Positions 56,608 through 64,000 of a stretch of 64,000 nt of DNA are shown in pieces. Below the pieces are notes generated by a model. It ran no database searches. It was given only the letters and a program-made list of their open reading frames with translations, and was not told the DNA's origin. Origin of the DNA: Fusobacterium sp. IOR10 (lineage in GTDB: Bacteria; Fusobacteriota; Fusobacteriia; Fusobacteriales; Fusobacteriaceae); NCBI RefSeq assembly GCF_010367435.1, contig NZ_WJWY01000011.1, positions 1 through 64,000 of the forward strand, read 5' to 3'. The translations under genes and the position numbers were made by a program. Every line of letters begins with the position of its first letter. Positions within the stretch are counted from its first letter, which is position 1.

Positions 56608-59600
56608 TAGAATCTCCTTATTGCCACTGTTTTAACATTTTCAATTATTTGATCAATAGCATCTATGGATATTGTAATTTTCTTTTCATCCCCCATATCA
56701 AAAATTAAATCTTCAATAGCTCGGGATATTCTATTGTGAATTGTTTTATTTTCTCTCCAATCCACTTGGCTATGCTCTTTTATAATATTAGTTATTCCTA
56801 TTGCTAAATCAGAAATAAAATCTTCATCTATAGATTCATTTAAATCATTTAATATAGGTAATAGCACCCCATAAAAAGCCCTTGCATGAACATTATCTTT
56901 AATTTTATCTGGACAACTAATATCTGATTTTTTGTTTGTGAAATCATCCATAAGTCTTTCCATTTTAGATAAATATTCTCCCTCTGATATTATTTTATTT
57001 TTATATTCTTCTAAAGTTTCTTTAATCTTTTTAGAAAAACTATCATAATATGCTGGATCCTCTTCTCTTTTGCTAGTAATAGTCTTTGTTAATCCACTTC
57101 TAATAGCATCTGCCTTTGATCTAGGAGAATTTAATCCCTTTAGTTGTTCCTTAAAATCATCCTTATTTAAAATATCTATAGGAGGAGTTATTTTTTTAAG
57201 ACCTGAAACTAATATATGCTTATCTAATAAATTTTGCATTTGTTTTTCATATTCTTTATTGTCAATTCCATCTGCATATCTTATTTTTATTGTTCTTCTA
57301 ACTTTTGAATAAAAAGCAAATTCACTTTTATATTTATTTACTTCTCCCCTCTTCATTGTTTTGTAAGCTTTTTCTGAATTAAGAACAGAATTTAAGTTTC
57401 TACCAAATTCACTTAATAAATTATAAAAATTTTCCCTTAGTTTTTTATCTTCCAATGATGCTTCAATCTCTTCAATATCATTTTTATTATTTAAATTAGT
57501 AAATAAACTTTTAAGTTGGCTATATGATTCTCTTAATTTTCCTAAGAAACTTAAAATATCAACTACTGTTCCTTTTAAATCTGCTTCTTCAAAATTTTCA
57601 AGTCCACTTTCTCCACTATAAGTTTCCATCGCTTCATTTAAATTAGGAAGTAAGCCTCTGTAATCAACAATAAGTCCATAATCCTTTCCTTCATGTATTC
57701 TATTTGCCCTAGCAATAGCTTGTAAAAGTCCATGTTCTTTTAATTGTTTATCAATATATAGTATTTGACATATTGGTGCATCAAATCCTGTTAAAAGTTT
57801 ACTACAAACTATTAATATATCTATTTCTCCATCTTTAAATTTATTTGTAATAGTCTCTTCATAAGATTCAGGTGTTTTATATTTTTTCATCATTCTGTTC
57901 CAAAAATTTATAACTTTATTGTCAGTTTCAGAATCTATATCTTCCACTCCTTCTCTCATATCTGGAGATGAAATAATAACTTCACATTTTAAATCACTAA
58001 ACTCCTCAAAACAATCTAAATATCTAACTGCATCCTTTTTTAAATTAGTTGCAAGCATTGCTTTAAAACCACTTGCCTTGTATCCTTTAGTGAAATGCTC
58101 ATCTATATCCAAAGCTATCCTTCTAATTCTTCCATCTGTTGAAGTTAATCTTTTTACGCTACTCCATTTCTTTTTTAAATCTATTCTATTTTCTTCCACC
58201 ATATTTTCAGTAGTTTTATCAAACCATAAATCTATATTTTCTTCATCTACTTTTTGTTCAACAAATTTTCCTTCATATACTAATGGAACTATTGTTCCAT
58301 CTTGAACACCGTCAGAAATTGTATATTTGTGAATTATTTTCCCAAATTTACTCATTGTATTTTTTTCTTTTTTCATTAGTGGAGTCCCTGTAAATCCAAC
58401 ATAACAAGCATTTGGAAATACTACTCTCATTTTTGTTGCAAGTTGCCCATAGTTTGATCTATGGCTTTCATCTACTAGTACAAATATATTTTTTGATTCA
58501 TTTTTTACATTTGATTTTTCAGCTATTTCAAATTTATTTATTACTGTAGTTATAATATCAACTTTGTTGCTATTAATAAGTTCTACTAGATTACTTCCAG
58601 AAGAAGCTTTTGCAACATTTAGTCCCACATGGGCAAATGTAGTTGATATTTGTCCGTCTAAAGCTTTTCTATCTGTCGTTATTATTATTTTAGGGTTAAC
58701 TTTTCCCATTTCCATTAATATATATTTTGCTAGCATTACCATTGTTAAACTTTTTCCACTTCCTTGAGTATGCCAAATAACCCCACCTTGTCTATTTCCA
58801 TGAGAATCATCAGTGTTAATTGTTTTTATAATTTCTTTAATGGCAAAATATTGTTGATATCTACATATTTTTTTAGTACCTGCATCGTATAGAATAAAAT
58901 ATTTTATAAATTCTTTAATACGTTCTAGAGAAAAAATTGATATTATATTTTTATCTTGAAGTGTTACTGTTCTCCCTGTAATATATTTGGAAATTTCAAA
59001 GTTAAGAAATTCTAAATCTTGTTCTTTCCATATATTCCAATATTTTTTAGGAGTTCCTGTTGTTGCATATTTAACATCATTTTTATTAGTTCCCATTATA
59101 ATTTGAGAAAATTTAAATAATTGTGGAATATAATCATCTGTTTGATTTCTCAAATTTTGTTCAATAGCTTGACTTGTTGGAATATGTGGAGCTTTACATT
59201 CTATTACTCCAAAGGGAATTCCATTTATAAATAATACAATATCAGGTCTTGCATTCCTTTCTTTATCTAAACTATCCACTGAAAATTCTTCAGTTACATG
59301 AAATACATTATTTTCAAAATTATCCCAATCAATGTATTTAATATTAAAACCTAAACTTCTCCCATTATTAAGGGTTTCACTATAGGTTCCACCTAGTAGT
59401 AACATATCATATATTTTTTCACTAGTTGTTATTAAACCAGTAGTTAATGGCTCATCTAAATCCTTTATAGCTTTATGTATATTTCCAAGAGAAAAATTCT
59501 TTTCTTCCTCACCAAATTTAACTTTATTTATTTTTTGCAATTGTTTTTCTAAAATATCTTTTAAAAGAACATTATATAAATTTCCCCTTTGACTATTACA

Positions 59601-59699
59601 TTCATCTGGGGATATGTATTCATACCCCATATTCTTCAATAGTTCAATAGCTGGAATTTGACTAGCTTCTAATTCTGAGTATGATTTTTCTTTCCCCAT
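56607..59699 (-). CDS. hsdR: Type I restriction enzyme, R subunit
   Basis: This 1030-residue motor and nuclease subunit has an N-terminal PD-(D/E)XK nuclease with RPDIVLFINGIPFGVIECK (about residues 152-170). The SF2 helicase core has Walker A TQGSGKS (about 310), VDESH in motif II, GFTGTP in motif III and LLTGFDAPICQ with ARANRIHEG in motifs V-VI. A helical C-terminal region binds the methylase. It translocates and cuts unmethylated DNA away from the recognition site. It is 14 bases downstream of hsdS. All core motifs are intact, so the system should be active. Confidence 0.93.
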   Translation of the reverse strand: MGKEKSYSELEASQIPAIELLKNMGYEYISPDECNSQRGNLYNVLLKDILEKQLQKINKVKFGEEEKNFSLGNIHKAIKDLDEPLTTGLITTSEKIYDMLLLGGTYSETLNNGRSLGFNIKYIDWDNFENNVFHVTEEFSVDSLDKERNARPDIVLFINGIPFGVIECKAPHIPTSQAIEQNLRNQTDDYIPQLFKFSQIIMGTNKNDVKYATTGTPKKYWNIWKEQDLEFLNFEISKYITGRTVTLQDKNIISIFSLERIKEFIKYFILYDAGTKKICRYQQYFAIKEIIKTINTDDSHGNRQGGVIWHTQGSGKSLTMVMLAKYILMEMGKVNPKIIITTDRKALDGQISTTFAHVGLNVAKASSGSNLVELINSNKVDIITTVINKFEIAEKSNVKNESKNIFVLVDESHRSNYGQLATKMRVVFPNACYVGFTGTPLMKKEKNTMSKFGKIIHKYTISDGVQDGTIVPLVYEGKFVEQKVDEENIDLWFDKTTENMVEENRIDLKKKWSSVKRLTSTDGRIRRIALDIDEHFTKGYKASGFKAMLATNLKKDAVRYLDCFEEFSDLKCEVIISSPDMREGVEDIDSETDNKVINFWNRMMKKYKTPESYEETITNKFKDGEIDILIVCSKLLTGFDAPICQILYIDKQLKEHGLLQAIARANRIHEGKDYGLIVDYRGLLPNLNEAMETYSGESGLENFEEADLKGTVVDILSFLGKLRESYSQLKSLFTNLNNKNDIEEIEASLEDKKLRENFYNLLSEFGRNLNSVLNSEKAYKTMKRGEVNKYKSEFAFYSKVRRTIKIRYADGIDNKEYEKQMQNLLDKHILVSGLKKITPPIDILNKDDFKEQLKGLNSPRSKADAIRSGLTKTITSKREEDPAYYDSFSKKIKETLEEYKNKIISEGEYLSKMERLMDDFTNKKSDISCPDKIKDNVHARAFYGVLLPILNDLNESIDEDFISDLAIGITNIIKEHSQVDWRENKTIHNRISRAIEDLIFDMGDEKKITISIDAIDQIIENVKTVAIRRF

Positions 59700-59713
59700 T
59701 AGTACACTCCTTA

Positions 59714-60928
59714 TTATATAAACATTTGCTGTAATAAACCTTTTTTAATTTCCTTTAACTTCTCTATTTTATTTTCCATTAATTCTATTTCTTCATCTGC
59801 CATTGATAAGAAATTAGCTATTTTTTCTTGTTCTGGGAGAGAAGGTAAGATACATCTTATATTAGGAAAATCTTTTTTACTCATAACTCTATTTCTTCCA
59901 GCTCCACCAGGAGAAATCATAGCTAAAGAAAACTTAAATTGTTTTCTTTTTATATAGTGTTTAAAATAGTTAATATTTAGATTGAGTTTAGCTACATATG
60001 TTGGGAATCTGTGAGAAACTAATCTTCCAGTATCTTCTTTTTTGCAAATAGCAACCGCATGTTCCCAAGCGAAAGTGATCCTAACAATAAAATCATTTTC
60101 TTTTACTTTATATAGAGTATCCATAGAAATATTATTTGGATTTTCAATTTTTTTATGCATTGTTCCTTTAGCATGACTTCTAATTCCTAAAGTTTCATAT
60201 GGAATTGAAGGTTTTGGAACGGGCCTTAAATTTAATATTAAAATTTCTCCTAATTTTTTTTCTTCCCACTGAGGATAATCATTTCCAAATTCATCTTTAA
60301 ATCTTAATTCTTGACTAAATATCTTTTGCATATATCCTTTTTTATTTTCTTTTAGTAACTCTAATTTCTTTTCTTCTAGCTCTATCTCTTTATCAAATAA
60401 AGTTAAAAAATCAGCTATTTTTTCTTGTTCTGGAAGAGAAGGAAAATTAATTTTTAAAATTTTATATTCTTCAGCATTTATTCCTGGTTGACCAGAACGG
60501 AAAGACATAATTTTAATCCATTTTTTATAACTATTTTTTAATGTATTATAAAAAACAAATTTAGAATTATAACTATTTTTGATTTCAAATTTAATTAAAA
60601 ATCCTGCAAAAAAAATATTTCCGTCTTCTTCTTTATATAAATATGTTTTCCCGGTACTCGCTCCTGTTCTTGCAAATAATAAATCATTTTTTTTTAATTT
60701 AAATTTCTCGTCAACTATTTCTAATGGCGATGTTAAAGGATTTGGAATAAATCGATTATTCTTTTCACTTATATCTGTAATTCTAATATATTTATTTTTT
60801 CCATCATACACAGTAGAAGCAGAATTCATTCCATAACTTATGTTTTTAGAAATATCTCCTAATTTTTTCTCTTCCCACTCCCCTGTAAATTCAGGAAATC
60901 TTAATTTAGGTACTTTTTGTTCATTCAT
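59714..60928 (-). CDS. hsdS: Type I restriction enzyme, S (specificity) subunit
   Basis: This 404-residue protein has two target-recognition domains (about residues 10-160 and 215-350). Each is followed by a conserved helical spacer beginning LPEQEKIA (about 163-205 and 357-400), and each half opens with the pattern WEEKKLG. This internal duplication is the hallmark of HsdS and defines a split DNA recognition sequence. It lies 13 bases after hsdM. The recognition site cannot be predicted by eye. No inverted repeats or second hsdS that would indicate phase variation are seen in the window. Confidence 0.92.
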   Translation of the reverse strand: MNEQKVPKLRFPEFTGEWEEKKLGDISKNISYGMNSASTVYDGKNKYIRITDISEKNNRFIPNPLTSPLEIVDEKFKLKKNDLLFARTGASTGKTYLYKEEDGNIFFAGFLIKFEIKNSYNSKFVFYNTLKNSYKKWIKIMSFRSGQPGINAEEYKILKINFPSLPEQEKIADFLTLFDKEIELEEKKLELLKENKKGYMQKIFSQELRFKDEFGNDYPQWEEKKLGEILILNLRPVPKPSIPYETLGIRSHAKGTMHKKIENPNNISMDTLYKVKENDFIVRITFAWEHAVAICKKEDTGRLVSHRFPTYVAKLNLNINYFKHYIKRKQFKFSLAMISPGGAGRNRVMSKKDFPNIRCILPSLPEQEKIANFLSMADEEIELMENKIEKLKEIKKGLLQQMFI

Positions 60929-60941
60929 AGTTATGTCCCCC

Positions 60942-62474
60942 TTATAGTCCTAATTCTTTAAGATATTCTTGAAGTTTACTTCTTACTTCTACTAATTCTT
61001 CGTCAATTTTTTCTATTTCCTGTTTTACTTCTTGTATATTTACAGGTTCTTCCTCTTCAAAAGTATCTACATATCTTGGAATATTTAAATTAAAATCATT
61101 TTCTTTTATTTCTTCCAAAGTTGCAATATGAGAGAATTTTTCTATTTCTTTACGTTCTTTATAAGTTTCTACTATTCTTTTAATATCTTCTTCTCTTAAG
61201 GTATTTTGATTTTTTCCTTTTTCAAAACAATCTTCACCACTAGCATCTATAAATAATACATCTTTATTATTTTTATTTTTCTTAAAAATCATTATACAAG
61301 CTGGAATACTTGTTCCAAAGAATAAATTTGGTGGTAATCCTATAACTGCATCAACTAAATTAAGTTCTAATAAACTTCTTCTAATCTTTCCTTCACTTGA
61401 ACCTCTAAACAATGTTCCATGAGGTAATACCACAGCCATTCTTCCATTTTCTTCATCTAATGAATTTATCATATGCAAAACAAAAGCATAGTCTCCCTTT
61501 GATTTTGGTGGAACTCCCAATGTAAATCTTTTATAAGGATCTAAACTAGCGCTCATTTTTGCTGGCTTTCCTTTTTCATCTAATCCAGAGTCTGGTAAAA
61601 ATCCACTATCCCATTTATCTAAACTAAATGGTGGATTAGCTACAACCACTTGGAACTTCATTAAATTGTCGTTTTCTATGTTCTTAGGACTTGCTAAAGT
61701 ATCTCCTAACCAAATATTTGCATCTTCTACCCCATGAAGAAACATATTCATTAAACAAAGAGCTCTTGTTTGTGCATTACTTTCTTGCCCGTATATAGCT
61801 ACTTTTTTATTTAAAACTTTTTTATAAGCTTTTAATAATAAACCCCCTGACCCACAAGTTGGATCATATATTCTATCATTTTCCACAGGCTCTGCTAATC
61901 TTGAAACTAATTCTGAAATTTCACTTGGAGTAAAAAACTCTCCACCTTTTTTACCTGCATCAGATGCAAATTTTGAGATCATATATTCATAAGCATCTCC
62001 AATAATATCATTACTTTCTATTTCTTCTGGTCTTAAATCCAGTCCATTAAAATCATCTAATAAATTCTTAAGAATTGCATTCTTTTCCTTTGCTGCTCCA
62101 AAATCAACTTGTGAATTAAAATCAATAGCTCTAAATACATCTTTTAATTTATCACTGTTTTTATCTTCAATGTGAGACAATGCTACATTAATTTTTTGTC
62201 CTATTTCACTATCATTTTTATTGGCATATAGATAATCAAAAGTAGATTCTTCATCTAAAACAAAACTTTCATAGCTTAAGGCTCTTTCTATTCTAACCTT
62301 ATTCCCTTTATAATTTTCTGTTAATTTTTGAACTTTTGATTTATGTACATCACTTAAATATTTTACAAATAGCATTGATAAAATATAGTCCTTATATCTT
62401 GAACTATCTATTTTACCTCTAAAACTATCACTGGCACTCCATAAAACATTTTCTATATCTGTTTTCGTTGTCAT
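60942..62474 (-). CDS. hsdM: Type I restriction enzyme, M (adenine methyltransferase) subunit
   Basis: This 510-residue N6-adenine methylase has an N-terminal helical domain. The SAM-binding motif is YDPTCGSGGLLLKA, and the catalytic motif IV is NPPF in VVANPPFSLDKWD. The C-terminal helices contact HsdS. With HsdS it methylates the host site, and with HsdR it restricts foreign DNA. I chose ATG at 62474, preceded by AAAGGAG. The ORF extends to 62516 without a site. It is the first gene of hsdM-hsdS-hsdR-DUF45. Confidence 0.93.
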   Translation of the reverse strand: MTTKTDIENVLWSASDSFRGKIDSSRYKDYILSMLFVKYLSDVHKSKVQKLTENYKGNKVRIERALSYESFVLDEESTFDYLYANKNDSEIGQKINVALSHIEDKNSDKLKDVFRAIDFNSQVDFGAAKEKNAILKNLLDDFNGLDLRPEEIESNDIIGDAYEYMISKFASDAGKKGGEFFTPSEISELVSRLAEPVENDRIYDPTCGSGGLLLKAYKKVLNKKVAIYGQESNAQTRALCLMNMFLHGVEDANIWLGDTLASPKNIENDNLMKFQVVVANPPFSLDKWDSGFLPDSGLDEKGKPAKMSASLDPYKRFTLGVPPKSKGDYAFVLHMINSLDEENGRMAVVLPHGTLFRGSSEGKIRRSLLELNLVDAVIGLPPNLFFGTSIPACIMIFKKNKNNKDVLFIDASGEDCFEKGKNQNTLREEDIKRIVETYKERKEIEKFSHIATLEEIKENDFNLNIPRYVDTFEEEEPVNIQEVKQEIEKIDEELVEVRSKLQEYLKELGL

Positions 62475-62800
62475 TTTCTTTTCTCCTTTTATTTGCTTAT
62501 CATATGTTACTTTCAATAAATCTAATAATTTATTTGTTTGGCTATTTTCCTTAAATGTTCTCAGGAGGAAAATTTTCTAATATAAAGCATCCATATTTCT
62601 TAACCCTTATATAAAACAATTATACACTAATTCATTGAGTTTAAAAATAGATAATTTTATTTTCAATTAAAATATATTTATAAACATATATTTATTTTTT
62701 ATAAATCGCCCACAATTAAAATTTCTAAAATTTTTATGATTATTTATTGTTAAAATATAAACACTTTTATTTTAAATATAACAATTTAAAATAAAATTAC
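62475..62800. other. AT-rich leader region upstream of hsdM
   Basis: This stretch between AbiH and hsdM is very AT-rich. A minus-strand TATAAT can be read at about 62621-62626 and is the best promoter candidate for the hsd operon. No gene, tRNA or clear operator is visible. Confidence 0.5.
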
Positions 62801-62829
62801 AAAGGAAGAGAAAATTTCCCTCTTCCTTT
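62801..62829 (-). terminator. Hairpin terminator after the AbiH gene
   Basis: AAAGGAAGAG and CTCTTCCTTT pair around a nine-base loop, 20 bases past the AbiH gene stop. It separates the abi gene from the hsd operon, so the two are transcribed apart. Confidence 0.75.
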
Positions 62830-62849
62830 TATTCCCAAGAATATTATTT

Positions 62850-63962
62850 TCAATTACAAGAAAATTCTTTTATTTCTCCTTCAAATCCTATTTTTTTTAT
62901 TAATTCTATATAGTTTAAATTTTCTTTATGATTATAATCGTTTAAATACCAAGTAACATCTTTTCCATTAACTTTTTTTATTATTTCTTCTATATAAACC
63001 TGATCTACTTTACCATAAGAAAATCCATAAGAATAAATTTCATCTACATTTTTAAATTTTTCGAAAAAATCTTTTACCTTTTTTCTCTTAATAATTTTTT
63101 CTGTTTTTTTCCTTAATTTTTCATCCAACTCATAGATTGCCTCTCCATTAGTTGTTTGTATTAATTCACACTCCTTTAAATATTCATCTTTTTCAGATAA
63201 CAATTCAAAGCCCTCATGCCCATAAATAATTTTTTCACCTACTTTCCCATGTATATGAAGAATATTATTCAATTTAACATTATAAATTTCTTCTAAAAGA
63301 TTAGTGTAATTAAAAGTTAAAAAAAGAGTTTCCTCATTTGTTCTCTCTTCTAAATCTTTAAATTTATTAGCTTTATTCACATCAACTAAACCAATCCAAT
63401 TTCTAAAAGAAATATGTAAGTCTTCTAACATTTCAAATATTTCACTCTGAACCTCTCTATTTTGATCTAAAATTCTATTCGCTTCGTTATAATCTAGACT
63501 CTTAAAAGGATTAGAATAATTATTAACTACTTCTAAATATATTTTTCCCAAAGAACTTTCAAATTCTTGCCAAGAATAAACTACTTCTATCAAATTTATA
63601 AAATATTTAGACCAATTGCTTTCATTTTCTAAATATTCTTGAAAATACATATCAATATCCTCTTTAGGGTAAGAATCAAAAAAATACTCTTCAATAATTT
63701 TTTTCATTACCATCGAAATTTTCTCTATACTATCATCTTCTAAAATCAAAGTGATTTCACTTTTCAAAATCTTTTCATTTGGACTATAATTTGTTAAATA
63801 ATCATCACAATAATTGCAAAACTCTTCTAAAAAATTTAATTCTTCTTTTCTATATTTTTCCTTTAAAATTTGAATAATTAAAAATATTTTAAAATCATTG
63901 TATGATGTTTCTAACCTATGCCTCAAATCAAATCCATTACCTGTAATGAATAATTTACTCAT
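62850..63962 (-). CDS. AbiH-family phage abortive-infection protein
   Basis: This 370-residue protein matches the AbiH family. It opens with KLFITGNGFDLRHRLETSYNDF (NGFD-H-TSY-DF pattern). The middle contains FLTFNYTNLLEEIY followed by ILHIHGKV and the GHE loop, and the C-terminus has YSYGFSYGKVDQVY. In Lactococcus AbiH reduces phage yield by an incompletely known mechanism; the N-terminal pattern suggests nucleotide or NAD-like binding, which is inference. AGGAGGGGG precedes ATG. It stands next to the type I restriction operon, supporting a defence cluster that may continue beyond the right edge. Confidence 0.85.
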   Translation of the reverse strand: MSKLFITGNGFDLRHRLETSYNDFKIFLIIQILKEKYRKEELNFLEEFCNYCDDYLTNYSPNEKILKSEITLILEDDSIEKISMVMKKIIEEYFFDSYPKEDIDMYFQEYLENESNWSKYFINLIEVVYSWQEFESSLGKIYLEVVNNYSNPFKSLDYNEANRILDQNREVQSEIFEMLEDLHISFRNWIGLVDVNKANKFKDLEERTNEETLFLTFNYTNLLEEIYNVKLNNILHIHGKVGEKIIYGHEGFELLSEKDEYLKECELIQTTNGEAIYELDEKLRKKTEKIIKRKKVKDFFEKFKNVDEIYSYGFSYGKVDQVYIEEIIKKVNGKDVTWYLNDYNHKENLNYIELIKKIGFEGEIKEFSCN

Positions 63963-64000
63963 AACCCCCTCCTACTATATAATAATCAAATTAATTTCTT

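Noticed and set aside
59714-60928. Phase-variable hsdS by inverted repeats
   Set aside because: Only the internal duplication normal for HsdS is present; no inverted second hsdS, recombinase or homopolymer tract that would switch it was seen.

Overview
The window is one contiguous stretch of a very AT-rich, anaerobic bacterial chromosome. The genes have strong AGGAGG-type ribosome binding sites, short intergenic gaps and hairpin/poly-T terminators. Anaerobic markers are class III ribonucleotide reductase (NrdDG), desulfoferrodoxin, a heterodimeric [4Fe-4S] fumarase and fused FeoA-FeoB. Aspartase, fumarase and malic enzyme, together with PTS and TAXI-TRAP transport, fit an amino-acid and sugar fermenter. 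My best guess is Fusobacteriota (Fusobacterium/Cetobacterium-like), with a low-GC Firmicute as the alternative. This rests on overall style, not on a marker gene.

Layout. 0-4.4 kb: CorA Mg2+ transporter preceded by a tiny translated-looking ORF, an M20 amidohydrolase, the DNA polymerase sliding clamp and thymidine kinase. 4.4-8 kb: a YtrA/GntR-regulated ABC transporter and a lipid-linked-sugar glycosyltransferase. 8-12.7 kb: MerR regulator with a Cys-rich mini-protein, a LysE exporter with a MerR-style long-spacer promoter, MFS plus FrnE, and a D-lactate dehydrogenase. 12.8-17.1 kb: M42 peptidase, orphan acyl carrier protein, small unknown protein, and FeoAB. 17.2-18.9 kb: an ArsR / ArsP-like permease / mini-thioredoxin unit with readable promoter and operator dyads. 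18.9-24.3 kb: aspartase, fumarase alpha and beta, divergent malic enzyme, a TrkA-C membrane protein that may start at AUA, and desulfoferrodoxin. 24.6-28.4 kb: nrdDG behind two NrdR boxes, then purine nucleoside phosphorylase. 28.4-31.2 kb: a repeat-containing lipoprotein flanked by 62-bp direct repeats, and a CPA2 antiporter. 31.2-37.8 kb: a UlaABC-type PTS with a PfkB kinase and a PRD regulator, then FetAB. 37.9-44.2 kb: ProC, a diguanylate cyclase with two periplasmic binding domains, YlmH, a split ThrE exporter, an orphan membrane sensor-like protein and YoaK. 44.4-47.8 kb: a TAXI-TRAP uptake system. 47.9-53.5 kb: aminotransferase, class A PBP, RlmN and an AlaX-type editing protein.

At 53.58 kb a tRNA-Leu(CAA) marks a change of character. 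To its right lie small secreted or lipid-anchored repeat proteins, a tiny membrane ORF, a decayed gene start, a complete type I restriction-modification system (hsdM-hsdS-hsdR) followed by a YgjP-type metalloprotease, and an AbiH-family abortive-infection gene. This looks like a defence/accessory island next to a tRNA, but no integrase or second attachment copy is visible inside the window.

The items most worth a second look are: the 14-codon ORF before corA; the AUA start candidate; the 62-bp direct repeats around the 11-mer-repeat lipoprotein; the MerR / Cys-rich mini-protein pair; the orphan ACP with its small partner; the secreted 37-residue-repeat protein; and the defence cluster at the right edge.
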